DNA from: Salvator merianae
Taxonomy: Eukaryota; Chordata; Lepidosauria; Squamata; Teiidae
NCBI GenBank assembly: GCA_003586115.2
Contig: QVOM02000103.1
Coordinates: 2,728,001-2,792,000, forward strand
Direction: 5' to 3'
Length of the DNA: 64,000 nt
Each line of letters opens with the position of its first letter. The stretch's first letter is position 1. Below are positions 35,150 to 46,982 of this stretch, one piece after another. Position numbers and translations under genes: made by a program. A model generated the notes under the pieces. It was given only the letters and a program-made list of their open reading frames with translations. It had not been told where the DNA came from and ran no database searches.

Positions 35150-36070
35150 GTAATGGTAGTCCAACTATTTCAAAGGATATGGGGATTTGATGTGGCAGAT
35201 GGAAAGATAAACCATGTCTCCTATATTAATGTCAGTTAATGTCAGTTCCAGTGAATGGGGTTTATGCAAAACTTTATGATCCTTCTTGGACAATTCTAGG
35301 GCTGCTTGTAACTCAGACCTAACTGATACAGTTGAATTAGCCCAATCGAAATCAGAGGACAGGCTTTTGGAGTTAGGAATTAAAGGGGATAATGTATTTA
35401 AATTAGTTCCATACATGACTTTGGTTCAAGAGACCTGTAAAGATGAACGCTTGTTATTGTAAACAAATTCAGCAAAAGGCAGATATGAAGACCAGTCATT
35501 TTGTTGGAAACTGGTAAAACAATGTAGATATTGCTCCAAAGTCTAGTTAGCACATTCAGTCTCTCTCTTGGTCTCCATATGGTAAGCAGAAGAAAAGGAC
35601 AGTTTAGTGTTCATGAGTGAAGTAAAAGCTTTCCAAAACTGGGGCCTTCTGTCAGATATAACCCATTTTGACACTCCATGCAATTTAAAGATACGTCCCA
35701 TGACAGCTTAGCTAGTACGAAAGCAAAAGGAGTCAGCTTTAAGGGTATGAAATGGACCATTTTTGAGCAATGGTCAATAATAGACCAAATAACTGTAAAT
35801 CAACATAAGGTGGGGGATAATAAGCTTTATAGAATACTGTTCTAGTTGCACCTTGTCATCTCCTACAGATTACTGATTGGCACACAGAGTCCAATCAGAA
35901 GTACAATAAATGTCATCCCTCCAATAGCTTGAGGACACTTTTTTGAGCTGTTTGGCACATGTCTAAGAGGCATCACATGAAGAAGGGAAGGGAGAAGAAA
36001 GAATGTCATTACATCCAAAATTTGTCTCCTTGTGTAGAGGCAGGAAACAAGGTACATTTCCACTGTTCCA
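35150..36070 (-). pseudogene. Ty3/Gypsy retrotransposon pol (integrase) remnant
   Basis: On the - strand, scattered frames resemble the integrase of Ty3/Gypsy elements. There is a CxxxxLKK zinc-binding-like portion near 35950. A core 'WVISDR..QFWKAF' region lies near 35640-35680, followed by a 'YLHCF..NDW' region near 35500. The C-terminal 'DINIGDMVYLS' motif is near 35200. Several frameshifts and stops break it up. No gag, protease or reverse transcriptase was recognised beside it, so it is a truncated copy. Confidence 0.65.
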
Positions 36071-39000
36071 CCCTTATTGGATGGAATAATCCAATACTAG
36101 TGTGATAATGTGCTGTATTTCAGAAAATGATAGAATTATATCAGCAGAATTTTGAATCCAATTGCTTTTGAGAGCTACAGATAAACAAAGATCAGTGCAG
36201 CACCGTCTTCCAGTGTCCTTGTTAATTTTTCCAAGCTGCCATCAGTTTGAAACAATTGAAATCAAGACCCTAATTGTCTACATGGTATAGCCTCAGTGCA
36301 ACTCTTCTAGGTTTAGGGAGCAGAGTGGTACTTAAGGATTCCACAGCAATGCAGCTTGATGAAAATCATCTTCTCATGAAATGCATAAAGTTTAGGTCAT
36401 TCCAAAGAGTTATAATTTTTTCAGCCCACTTAGAAGCAGTTGTGGCTCATTAAGTAACCTATCGGCAAGTTAGTTTCCAGTGTTAAAATTTGAAAAACTG
36501 CATTTGGATTTTTCCTTATTTATTTGTTCTCACTGTTGTATAGTCTGTTGGATACCAAAGCAAGTGTACAATCTTCCTGTGCATACACTTTCTACAACTA
36601 GAAAAGGAAGTATGCAATTGACCCGCATCGTATATTGAGAAATTGTTATGTAGTAACTTTAGTTTTAAGCCCAAAGGAAACTGCCAAGATAGTGAAATGC
36701 CTGGAAACTCTCAATTCACTTTTATCGTTTCTGTTTACTCTAACAAATGTGTGTGTTTTTATAAAAAAGAGACCTTGCAATCCTATGCCACATGCCTTCC
36801 ACTACTTAACCACAAATGGTACACCGTTGAAGAGAATAGTTAGTAAACTCTGTCGTAGTACTTGCATATTGGATGGCATATGGTACATTTCAGATTTAAA
36901 TTTGTATTTCTGTTACTTGGTTGTTTTTGCTTTTCCTCTTAATTGTAATTTACCAGGCTCCTTTTTAAAGTGGTTCAGTTTTAGCAGGGTTGCCTGTACC
37001 ACACTTAAACGGCAAAGAAGTGAAAATAAAAGCCAAAAATAATGACACCCATGACAAATCTCATGGAAGCATATGCATATTTATTCCCATCACATAGCTC
37101 TATTACATTTTCAGTGTTGGTGCATGGAACATTATGGTTTCCCCCCCCTCCAATCTAGATATATTATCTGAAATGAAGTGTACTAGAAAGTCTGCTGTTA
37201 TGTTATGCTCCATCTGGTCAGTCATTTAGGTTCAATAGCTAGTGTCAACCAAATTGTTTCTTATCAAGTGGTTCAGCACAGTTAAGTTTTGTTTTGTTAA
37301 GACATTTGGGGGTGATGTTACTGTTTGTGTGCAAATCTTTACTGTTCCCAGATTTATGAGCTGCAACCTCCTCCATTCCAGGGCCAGGACCATTAAGAAT
37401 AATGACTATTGAAAACAAAGACAAAAAGAATGATGCAGAGATTATGCTTACCTGCATTTCATATATTATTCCAGATTAGGGCAATTTTCACATGGCTAAA
37501 GATCTAATGGCAGTGGCTCCACTTATCTTTCTTAGGGTGTCTTGCCACACATATACAGTGACACCACAGCCCTGTCTACAGAGGGGGATATAATGGTGGC
37601 AGCCACACTTTAGAATTGAGGTGAGTTCCCCACACCTCTTAAATTCGTCTAACCTGCTCATGAGCTGCATTAAGGCACTGACAAGAGTCCAGGGTTATTA
37701 GATAAAGCACAGGATAGTTTCTGGCCTCTAATTGCAGTTCATGCTTTGACAGACTGCAGTGCAACACATACCTAACAAAAATGGTATATGTACTAATCCC
37801 AGACCTTTTCATCAATAAACTATTGTGTTACTAGCATACATATAAGGGGAAAATACCCTTGAGTTGGCCTGTTTATTATAGGACAACATGCATATAGTTT
37901 TTCTGGCAACAGTAGAAGAGTGTTTTTTCATCGCTTTCTTTTAAGAAGGTGTGAGGAATTGAATCTGAGGCCAATGCTCTTTGAATGAGTTTTTCCCAAG
38001 CATTCGTATTACATTACTATAATAGCTGCCCAAGTGGAAAAGTCTCAACAACCAAGAATTTTGAATTTCTTGTAAAAACAATAAACCACACAGACCTTGT
38101 AACTATATACTTGTACAACCCATGTATGGTTTGCACATTTGACTACTGCATAAGTGCCTTCATTTTAGGGGTGTCGGTGGACCTTACCAGTTCTGAAGCT
38201 GTCTTTCTTTACATGTTAGGCAATTGGCTATATATTTTGACCCAGTCCAATGTTAGATCACTCACATTTCGCACTACTGTGGATTATTTACTATAAATAG
38301 CCAGATTACAATTTATGTGACATTTATTAAAACAGATTTTCTTTTGCCAAATGATGGTACTATTGTTTCCACCAGATTAAGGGCATTTATGCACCAATCT
38401 GTGCTGGACTGCTTCAGCTGGAAACATTCCAGCAATTCCCAGCTGGACTTGCCTTGTGCCACCCTGCACTGCTTCAAAGGCTCCAGTGGTCAGGAATGAA
38501 AGTTCCTCGCTCATAGCCCTAAGGCAATCTATTTTGTTGTGCAATTTGGTCACTACCAAAACCAGTTCTCCTGCTAAACTGGCCAACGGATGCATGTCCT
38601 TCCGCATAACTCCCTGGGCCAGTCCAGCACCCCTGGACTGCTTGCCTAATTGTATCCCAATCTAAGCAACCGAATTGACTGCCTAAACGTGACTATTTTC
38701 TGTCCAGTGAGGATGGTGGCACCTCTTCTGTTCCACACCAGAGGCACAGAGGGGTTCTAGGCCTCACACTGTAAATGGAATTCCAGTAAGTATGGAAAGT
38801 ACATAATCTTGAGGTTTGTGAGCATCAGAAGCCCTATTGGCATGACAGAAGGGAACAGTCTTAGAATTTATTTCATTTTATTTATTGTTGTCTTTTTTTT
38901 TGCTACTCAAACTGCATCCAACACCTGAATAGTCTATACTGTATTAGACTATTTTTACTAGACCACTAACTAGATGACTATTTGTGTCACTTGGGACATG

Positions 39001-39217
39001 TTTTTCTCCCTAAGCAAGGTTTGACAGAAAGAAATTACATGCCATCCCAAACCCCTAGTCATTGATAAGAGAATAGGATTTCACTCCTTATTATGTTTGC
39101 TGCATTTCTAGGAATCACCTCATTTATTTATTTACATACATACATACACACATATATTTAAGTAACTACTCTTTCCTGCTTATTTATGTGGAATGTCATT
39201 TCTCCTCCCCTCAACAG

Positions 39218-39339
39218 GAAGAACAGCGTGTAATTTATGTTGGTAAAATTGGGTCTGACACAACCCGAACTGAACTGAAGGACCGGTTTGAAGTTTTTGG
39301 TGAAATTGAGGACTGCACAGTCAATCTACAGGATGATGG
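39218..39339 (+). CDS. PPARGC1A: PPARGC1A exon 11 (RRM, first half)
   Basis: A 122-nt exon encoding EEQRVIYVGKIGSDTTRTEL then KDRFEVFGEIEDCTVNLQDD. It holds the RNP2 motif (VIYVGKI), helix 1 (RTELKDRF) and strand 2 of an RNA-recognition motif. Changes from mammals are conservative (RRVIYVGKIRPD to EQRVIYVGKIGSD). The acceptor is 'ctcaacag' and the donor GG|gtaaat (phase 2). The RRM binds RNA and contributes to splicing coupling and to Med1/TRAP220-linked activation. Confidence 0.98.
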
Positions 39340-39680
39340 GTAAATATAGGCTTTAAAACTATACCTTGCTTAGAAACTTTCTCCTTGTTTAGGGGTAAGA
39401 TAGGATAATCACACCAATGCTATTTCCTCCCTGAAAGTTTTGTTGACAGAAGACTTTCTCTCAAATGTATTAATTTTGTCTTGGTTGAGGTATCCTGTCC
39501 TAGAAGCAAGCAGTTAGCTGGCTGACAGGACCATTGCACTGATGAATGGATTCAGGGTTTTTGGTATTGATGGTATGTGAGTCTCCAACAGTGGTTCTGC
39601 TTCTTAGGAAGTAATAACTTGTGCATCAACACTTTTTAATTGTTACTCAAAACTGTGTCTTTTTTTCATTTCAATTATAG
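39340..39680 (+). other. PPARGC1A: PPARGC1A intron 11
   Basis: A 341-bp GT-AG intron with acceptor 'tttcaattatag'. No repeat or other feature is seen. Confidence 0.95.
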
Positions 39681-39823
39681 AAATAGTTATGGTTTCATCA
39701 CTTACCGCTACACTTGTGACGCTTTTGCTGCTCTAGAAAATGGATACACTCTTCGCAGATCCAACGAGCCTGATTTTGAGCTGTATTTTTGTGGCCAAAA
39801 GCAGTTAAACTATGCAGACCTCG
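39681..39823 (+). CDS. PPARGC1A: PPARGC1A exon 12 (RRM, second half; 3-residue deletion)
   Basis: A 143-nt exon encoding NSYGFITYRYTCDAFAALEN, GYTLRRSNEPDFELYFCGQK and QLNYADL. It carries RNP1 (YGFITYRY) and the last RRM helix and strand. Mammals have KQFFKSNYADL where this species has KQLNYADL: three residues are missing, including the lysine acetylated in mouse (K757). The reading frame is kept, splice sites are good ('attatag|A', 'CTCG|gtaggg'), and the exon meets exon 13 in phase 1. The change therefore looks real rather than a misplaced boundary. Confidence 0.96.
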
Positions 39824-40861
39824 GTAGGGTTTACTTTTTTGCTAAACAATTTTCCTGTATATCAGTGTATTTAAAAAGCTTTGAGGGTCAGGCTAGATCA
39901 AAAAGCGGTTTGTTTGTTTTTTAAACCAAAGTAATCACAATGACAATGATATGAATATAGCTTTGCTTTCACATCTGGTAGAGTTGTGAGATTACTTTGC
40001 TGCTAGTCACAATTTTCAGCTAAACTGTTGTTTAAGTCAGTTCAGGACGATTAAAAGCGGATTTAAAAGAAATATTTGGAGATGGCTAATGGTTATTTTG
40101 CCTCATTCTTATGCATTAGAAGACACTCCAGTCTTAATAAGACTTAATTTTAGTTTTTACTAAAGTATTTCTGGCCCAGCTTTCTAGTGTAAAACATCAT
40201 TTGGTGTGTCTTTCAACAAATAAATTGCAAGTTTATAAAACTACCAAAAAGATCAGATGAAAGCAATATATGTTATATCAAAAAAAAAAAAAAAAAAAAT
40301 CCCACTAGAATAAAACAGTACTCAACACGCATTGAAAAACCACAATAGACAGTTTATATGTTAAGGTGTTTCATTGTCTCTGTGCAGCCACTGTGAAATC
40401 CTCCTCACTGTATTAGTGAAACCTCTCCTTTTGATCTTAGAGTGTCAGAAAAGACAATAAAGGATATAGAGGACCTGTAAGGAATCCAGTATCTTAGCGT
40501 TTTATTACATTACCAGTGGTGGTTTACCTAATATGTGGCTTCAGTGATGTTTTATAGAGCTGTTCTTTTTAATTTGGGTTGCTTTTGATTTTCTTTTGCT
40601 ATTTTTGCATTGCCTTGACTTCTTGTGAGGAAAAACGATTAGTAAACATTTAAACATAAACAGAATGCCTCTTGCTATTTTGCCCCAATTCTAAGGTTAA
40701 ACCACTTCAGGAAAATTTTGATGGACAGGAAATACATTTGTCTTGTTTAAAATAGAGTATTATTTGTTATGTAATTATTTAAACATTTATGTAACATTAC
40801 TCATTAAAAAAATCTCAAAGCAATTTCCAGAAAATATGAAAATATACATAGTGATGCCACT

Positions 40862-41045
40862 AAGGCTGTGTTCACACTCATTTAAACCTTGAAACAACTT
40901 AAAGATGGTTCACAAGTGGGATTGTCCACACCTCAGTCTGCTCCCTCATGAACATTGTAGGCTAGAAAAGGTGGATTAGAGGTGGCATGAAAACATGAGG
41001 TCTCTTTAGAACTTTTTTTACTACATCTGAAGGTAGCCTCAGAGC
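40862..41045 (-). mobile_element. MITE family E, copy 3 (reverse)
   Basis: It starts 'ctaaggctgtgttcacactcatttaaa' and includes 'cagtctgctccctcatgaacattgtaggctagaaaaggtggattagaggtgg', the reverse complement of the family core seen at 14141 and 25785. Confidence 0.65.
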
Positions 41046-41142
41046 CCTTCCTAACATGTTGTGATGGTTTGTAATTTTTCTTTTTAGAATTTTATTACAT
41101 AATTACACAATAACAAAAATGATACAAGCAATAATATACAAA

Positions 41143-41383
41143 CTCATTTATAGTAGTTTTTTGGCTATTGTGTCGTGTTCTATTGTTCTTCTGAGACCCT
41201 AAGATTTCAGACATAGCTACGACATCCATCTTCAGAGGATCTGACTTCTGGAAGAGTCAAAACAACTGACTCTTCCAGAAGTCAGATCCTCTGAAGATGG
41301 ATGTCGTAGCTGTGTCTGAAAGCTTAGGTTCTCAGAAGAACTATAGAACATGGCACAATGGCCCAAAAACTGCTACAAATGAG
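41143..41383 (+). repeat. 241-bp near-perfect inverted repeat (Penelope-like?)
   Basis: Arms of about 116 bp (41143-41258 and 41268-41383) are inverted copies with only scattered mismatches, around a 9-nt loop. The innermost 45 bp are perfect. Both arms carry 'CCTCTGAAGATGGATGTCGTAGCTGTGTCTGAAAG'-type sequence, in which CTGAAGA and GAAA are spaced like the core of hammerhead motifs in Penelope-like element LTRs. Stem II does not pair well, so any ribozyme would be decayed. Inverted terminal copies are also known in Penelope-like elements. The element class is inference; the hairpin is direct observation. Confidence 0.85.
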
Positions 41384-41661
41384 ATTGAAACTGGCCACGA
41401 AAGCCTACATTCTACCAATAATATGCAAACAGGAAATAATAAACTTTCCTATTCAATCTCAATTACAGCATAAACACAATAAAACTAACGTATGCCACAC
41501 TCTATACTATTCCTCACTTCTTTCTCCATAAAGGGAGATTCTGGATAAACAGTTCTTATAGCAACCTAATGCTTCTTATTGAGATCTCTTAAATCAATTG
41601 GATTTAAAAACCTTTTCAGGTAAGTTTGCTTTCCTCATGCACATTTTCCAAATCTTCATAT

Positions 41662-41681
41662 AACACACACACACACACACA
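41662..41681. repeat. (AC)10 microsatellite
   Basis: A short uninterrupted AC run in intron 12. Confidence 0.9.
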
Positions 41682-43405
41682 TCTTAGCTTGTTTAAATGA
41701 TATATATTCATTAATCACAGTCTTCCAAATCTCTTTAAACCAGTTAAGTGATGACAAGTTTCTTATATATTTCCAGTTGTGATGGTTTGTAAATGAATAA
41801 CCAGAAAAAGTGGATTTCAGCACACTGCCATTGCTGTTTATAAAAAATCTTATATACCCTGCCCTCTGCTTTGTGTAATGTGAGAAGTGAATACAAAATT
41901 ATATTTTCTCTAACCAGTTGAATGTCTTCTGTGAGTCTAAATGATAAAGGCGATATGCATTGTTCAAAGTGGATATGCTATAATTCACTTCACTGGCTAA
42001 ACAGATAGTGTAAAGCTGCTGAAAGGCAGCTGACTGCTGAAGAGATAGAGCCCTGGTGATGAAAATATAAAAGGTAGCAAATCATTTGTTCAAACACTGG
42101 CTGATAAAACCAGTAAAAACAGATTGAAGTCTTGACTTGATTTGGCTTATCTTTCACATTGATAAAGCCGGGGTGTTTTTAGTATCTCAAAACATCTAGG
42201 GTACAAAATAAGCTGCCGGAAAGAGCCCTTCTTGGATATTGTTCATCACTGAGATGAGCTTTCTCAAACCCCTTCAGTGGCAAAATCATCTCATGTCCTT
42301 CTGCACTTCTGTTTCAAAGATTGTTGTAGACTTACTGTGAAAGATTATATAGAAAGATAGTTAGGGAAATTTTCAGGTCTGTTGAGGGGAAGACTGAAGA
42401 CATTTATGACAAGTGGGCCTCCCCTACCCACGGATTGCCATTAGTCACTGCTAACTCACTTTACTTCCAGGTAGAATTATTGAACCAAATGCTATGTCAG
42501 GTCCAGAACTATTAGCTGCTGTCATAGAAAGGCTTGTAAACGTGTGGAAATAATGTAAACAGAAGAGGACTACAAATTTCTTGACTTATTTATCAATAAT
42601 AACTAATATGTACAGGCATAAATGCAGACTCTTATAGTACCTTGTTATGTTGCTATCCCACATAAGGTTGAGCAGGCAATGATCTTCAATCTCATAACAG
42701 TCCTGCCTCTTTTTCTGTATCAGCTTGAGCCTATAGCCAGAATCTTCCCTTTGACCCACCAAATGAAGGACTCGCCTGTCTTCTCTTCAGTAGGGTAGCA
42801 GGACATTACCTGTTGCAGGCCTAGTGGTTAGCAGCTTTCTGCAGCTCCTACATTCCTTTTTTCTGTCTCTCACTGCTGATCTGCATGCATCTCTGCCAAC
42901 TTCACCATCTCCTTTGTACTCTCTGTGTCCCACTAGGCAGCTTAGGGACCCAGACTATACTGGCTGACTCAGATGCAACCGACTAACCCTGTGATCTCTC
43001 TCAACTTATATAGATAAGTCCTAATTCTGACCTCACCTTCCTTTATTTTGCAGTTTTCCTTAGGTTATGCAACTTGGAAAAGGTATCTTGTATATCTATT
43101 GAAATGGTTGATTTTTTAATTAGGCACTATACATTAAATGCACATTACAAGGGAACTATAAAAAACTCAGATAAAGCACATGTACAGTTTACAACTTTAG
43201 CAATTCAGCTTCCTTTCTTCACATCCCTAAAATGAGATTTATAAAAAGTATCATAAATTAAGTTTGAGTATCCAATAATGTCCACACTCAAGTGGAAGAG
43301 ATATCCACTAGTACAGTAGTGTTATCATATGGAAAAGAGGACATGGCTCTGTTACAGTATATCTTTTTCATAACTGGATAAGTGTAGCAAGATTGCAAGA
43401 ATATT

Positions 43406-43897
43406 GGGCATTTTTGCACTTTCCATGTTAAAATGGGATCCCATTCTAACGTGGAATTTACCCCCACAGCATGGACACCATCCACACTGTATTACCCTAT
43501 ATCTGAAGATCAGCAGGATAGCAGCGTCGCAGTGTGAATGGTGGTATTCTGTGCCTGACCTTTGCCAAGACAGTGGTGGAGAAACTGACATGGCAACTGG
43601 AAGTGCTGTGGAGTGCACAGGCGCATGCACGTGCAATCAGAAGATCATGCAGGTGCAGCTGCGATGAGCAGCCATGCATTCACACCCAAAAACAGGTGCA
43701 AATGAGCTTTACTGGGAGCAGGATAGCTGCTCTCAGTAAAGTTGTGGAGCACTAATTAGTGCTCCACAGCTAGCTGTGATTGGGAGCAGCTATGTGCTGC
43801 TCCCAGGCAGATGGGCCTCTGCACAGATGGGCCTGTGCAGAGCCACTTTGCTAGCGAGCATCCCTGACACTCGCTAGCTCAAAGTGCAAACAGGCCC
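43406..43897. mobile_element. 492-bp foldback MITE, family D, with six serial stem-loops
   Basis: The left end GGGCATTTTTGCACTTT pairs with the right end, whose reverse complement is GGGCCTGTTTGCACTTT. Just inside the left end is another hairpin (CCATGTTA..TAACGTGG around a GGGATCCC centre). Stem-loops follow one another at 43707-43741, 43743-43768 (perfect 26-bp palindrome), 43765-43778, 43781-43805, 43815-43844 and 43850-43878. The short frames crossing it are not genes. Related termini occur at 59426-59803 and 63631-63811. Confidence 0.75.
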
Positions 43898-46087
43898 GTT
43901 GATAAGATGATGCAAGTGAACGGTAAAAGCATGGGACTTGCATTCAGATCAGAATTCGTGTTGGCTACTAGACCACATGATAATACAGTCACCTCCCTCC
44001 CTTGATTCTCAGACTCTACTCTTCAATTTTGCTTGCTTCTCTCTGAGAACATCCCCTTGTTTAGCTGTTTGGGCCACAAGATAACTTAATCCCATCTACC
44101 TATGACAGGAAGAAACTAGTTGAACCAGCAGTGTCTTTGTCCTGGGCATTAGAGGTGCAAGAATAATATGATAATGAGGGCACTAAAACTGAATAATTGA
44201 TTTAATCATTTACTTGCCCTGGAAAGCCTGAATGTTTTCCAGCCTTTTGTCCATTCCTGTTTTCATCCAAACTTCTGGTCCCACAACTTGAGGGTGTATA
44301 GTAGTAGGTGTCGTCTTCCATTTAGTGTTCTTGATTCACTCTTGGTTGGTCACTTTGCATTGTGCAAGCTGTACTGGAAGACTTACATGTGTGTGATGAT
44401 ATGTGACTGGCTTCCTGCTTACAAGAATGATGCTGAAATCACTATTAGATCTAGGCAAGAGACAGAGCTGACTGTTCCACTTCATGGCTGTTGGTCATTT
44501 CACTGTTGCCAAGGTCTGAAGCAGCCCAGCCTTGAACTGCTTGGTTCCAGTAGGGGATGGTTAACTGGCTTCTGAATGTCTAATGAGCTGTTTATGACAT
44601 CTTGCTCAGGCAATGTTCAAGAAGGCATTTACAGCTGATTATTCTTGATGTTTCTGGACCCTCTGTCTTGGTTATACCTTTACCTCACAGGTGCAAGGTT
44701 TTCTAGAGTGCTGGTAATTTGAATTAAGTCTTTTTCCACCACTATTGAGATCAGTCTTAGCCCAGTCCCGTGTATGAACTTTTGGGTACTTGTGTTTTAC
44801 TGTTTCACTTTCCTCTCTGTGATGATTGTCTTTGATCAAGAAAAGGTCCCAAGAAAGGTAGAAATCCTCCTGTTCCTTTCTTTCACCTTGTTTTCTTCAG
44901 CATTCTGTCCCTTCACTTCACCCAAACTCCACTTTCCCTGTTTCTCCACTTTTACTATTCAAATTCTTAAAGATCCAACTCCCTCTCTAGTTGAAAAGGA
45001 GAGTTGTAGCTTGACTCTGTGGCCCCAGTAATTGATATTTGTGTGGGAAACAACTGATGAGATGCTCAAACCAGCAAATTACAGAGGAAGAGTTTGTTAT
45101 ATTGACGGACTCCGAGCCACGGTGCCACATCATGCCAGCTTCTAGAGTGAGTTTTTCTGACCCTTATTTTCCCAGATAAAACTGCCCTTCTGCCTCTTAT
45201 CAACAAGCTTTGTCTAGAAAATTGCCCTCCATTCTACAAGTCTGGGTAACCTTCATTCTGTTTCTCTGCCTTATCTTAGCTTTTAGCATTGAGAGCTTTC
45301 ACTTTGCGTTCTTGAAAATCTCCATGCTTCATAACAAGATACTGTTTAGTTTGGGAACCTCATTCTTCAAGTTGCTACTATTTGACCAATTCACCCCATT
45401 TTGACATTGTTTCTGCATGTTGTGTAATAAAGTTACCTTTTACCTTCAGCAAAAGTAAACTTTATACAGTATTAAAATCAACCAAGTCATTTCCCCCTTC
45501 TCTGAGGATTGGCACCAACCTGGTCAACAGTAAAACCAAGCCTCTGGTCTTTTCAATATCCTGCTCATGTGAAAACTGCTAAACACACACACAGAGCTGA
45601 TCCCTTAACAGCTCATACACCTTTAATAGGCAAAAGAGGAAATTTCAGCAGGAATTGTCTGTTTTACAAGCCACACCTGGTATGTTAATCTTTCATGCGT
45701 AACTGTCTTTAGCTCTGTGCAAATATTTAGTTCTGGGCAAGTCTCACTATAGTTATTTGAATTTTCCTTTAAATCTTTCTGAGTGTTATGTAGTAGTTCA
45801 CAAATCTTATTTAAAAAGAACTTACAACATACTATTTCTGAACACTGATCGAGGACTGTCAGCGGTTAACAAGAAGTTGAAAGCAAAATATAATGTTTTT
45901 AACTCTCTTACAGCACTAAAGTTAAGAATATCAAATGCTGAGGGTTGTAAAGGAATTATGTTATTGTATGTCTAGAGCTTGTTTCTTCAATGCAAGAAGA
46001 TTCTAGTACACAGTCCTCTGTCTGTAGCCTCAGTGAAGCACATACAAATTGATAAGTAATTCCCATAGTTTCTGCACTTCTGTAGTA

Positions 46088-46190
46088 GGGATGTGCATAA
46101 ATGCAAATTTGTGGTTTGGTTTGTAACAGACCTAGGTGAACTGTTTGAGGCCAAATCTAGAACCAGCTGGCCCATTCGTCACAGGATTTG
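46088..46190. mobile_element. Partial MITE, family G ('GATGTGCA' end)
   Basis: The sequence 'gtagggatgtgcataaatgcaaatttgtggtttggtttgtaacag' resembles the ends of the elements at 58993 and 62286. No opposite end was located here. Confidence 0.35.
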
Positions 46191-46878
46191 CAACACCTCC
46201 ACATCTCATCTGCCACCTCCCTAGATCATTTCTCATCATCTCCCCTTCTGTTATGTGCCCTGACATCACTGTATCATACCCTGCTATCCTTCATTTTCCC
46301 ATCACACACCCTGCCATCTTCTGTTTCCCTCTGTGTCTGCAGCCTTCTACCTGCACCCGTTAGGCCTGCACTGCTGTGTTGTCACCCACTATACGGTCTT
46401 GGACAACGTGCTATCTTCTAGGCCTTCTATTAGACCGTCTTAAGAACTACAAGTTCTCCTAGAAGGCCTGATGTATGAGGTGCTTGCATCTACTTCCTGC
46501 AAGCCTCAAACAAGAGATTAAAAGGATGAGATTAAAAAATTAAGATCAGATGAAAAGACTACATATCATGGTTACTTCGTATGCCATCTTACCCCACTGG
46601 GAAGTGCAATACCACTAACATGGGTTGGATAACATGCTGCATATGCCAGAGAAGGTAAAACTGGAAGGGGATATCATCTGCAAGAGACTTACAGATGAAT
46701 ACTGTGCTTTTATATACTTTAGATGATTCCTTAAATGAAAAGAAATACTTGGCAATCATTTAGCTATCCAAATCATATTAGACTTTAAGTTTAGGCTTCA
46801 TAAATATGAATGCAAGATGCTATTGTATCATTAAAGATGAAGCTGTTCCATGAAAATACTCATATATTTTTCTTCTAG

Positions 46879-46982
46879 ATTCAAACTCAGACGATTTTGA
46901 TCCTGCTTCTACTAAGAGCAAGTATGACTCCATGGATTTTGACAGTTTACTTAAAGAGGCACAGCGAAGCTTGCGGAGGTAA
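46879..46982 (+). CDS. PPARGC1A: PPARGC1A exon 13, C-terminus and stop
   Basis: A 104-nt coding part encoding (D)SNSDDFDPASTKSKYDSMDF and DSLLKEAQRSLRR, then TAA at 46980-46982. Only one residue differs from mammals (SMDF for SLDF). This C-terminal helix has been reported to bind the nuclear cap-binding protein CBP80, and the KSKYDS lysine is the acetylation/methylation site K778 (mouse)/K779 (human). The acceptor is 'tttttcttctag', and the exon takes one base from exon 12. Confidence 0.98.

Larger units (their letters stand above)
32785..39217 (+). other. PPARGC1A: PPARGC1A intron 10
   Basis: A 6433-bp intron holding a SINE (about 33940-34165), a family A MITE (34205-34565), a possible LTR (34650-34925) and a Ty3/Gypsy integrase remnant (35150-36070). 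About 38381-38660 begins 'gggcatttatgcacc' like the family D MITEs and has hairpins, but no clear partner end. The other parts (32800-33900, 36100-38380, 38700-39200) show nothing recognisable. Confidence 0.9.
39824..46878 (+). other. PPARGC1A: PPARGC1A intron 12
   Basis: A 7055-bp GT-AG intron with acceptor 'ttttcttctag'. It contains an A20-type run near 40280, a MITE (40862-41045), a 241-bp hairpin (41143-41383), a CA repeat (41662-41681), a stem-loop-rich MITE (43406-43897) and part of a 'GTGCA' MITE near 46088-46190. Sequence from 41085 to 41800 around the hairpin resembles a reverse-oriented L1 3' region (AT-rich, 'attttattacataattacac'). The rest (41800-43400, 43900-46080) shows no gene. 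Confidence 0.9.

Noticed and set aside
38381..38660. Possible further family D MITE
   Set aside because: The left end GGGCATTTATGCACC fits, but no convincing inverted partner was found, so it is not listed as an element.
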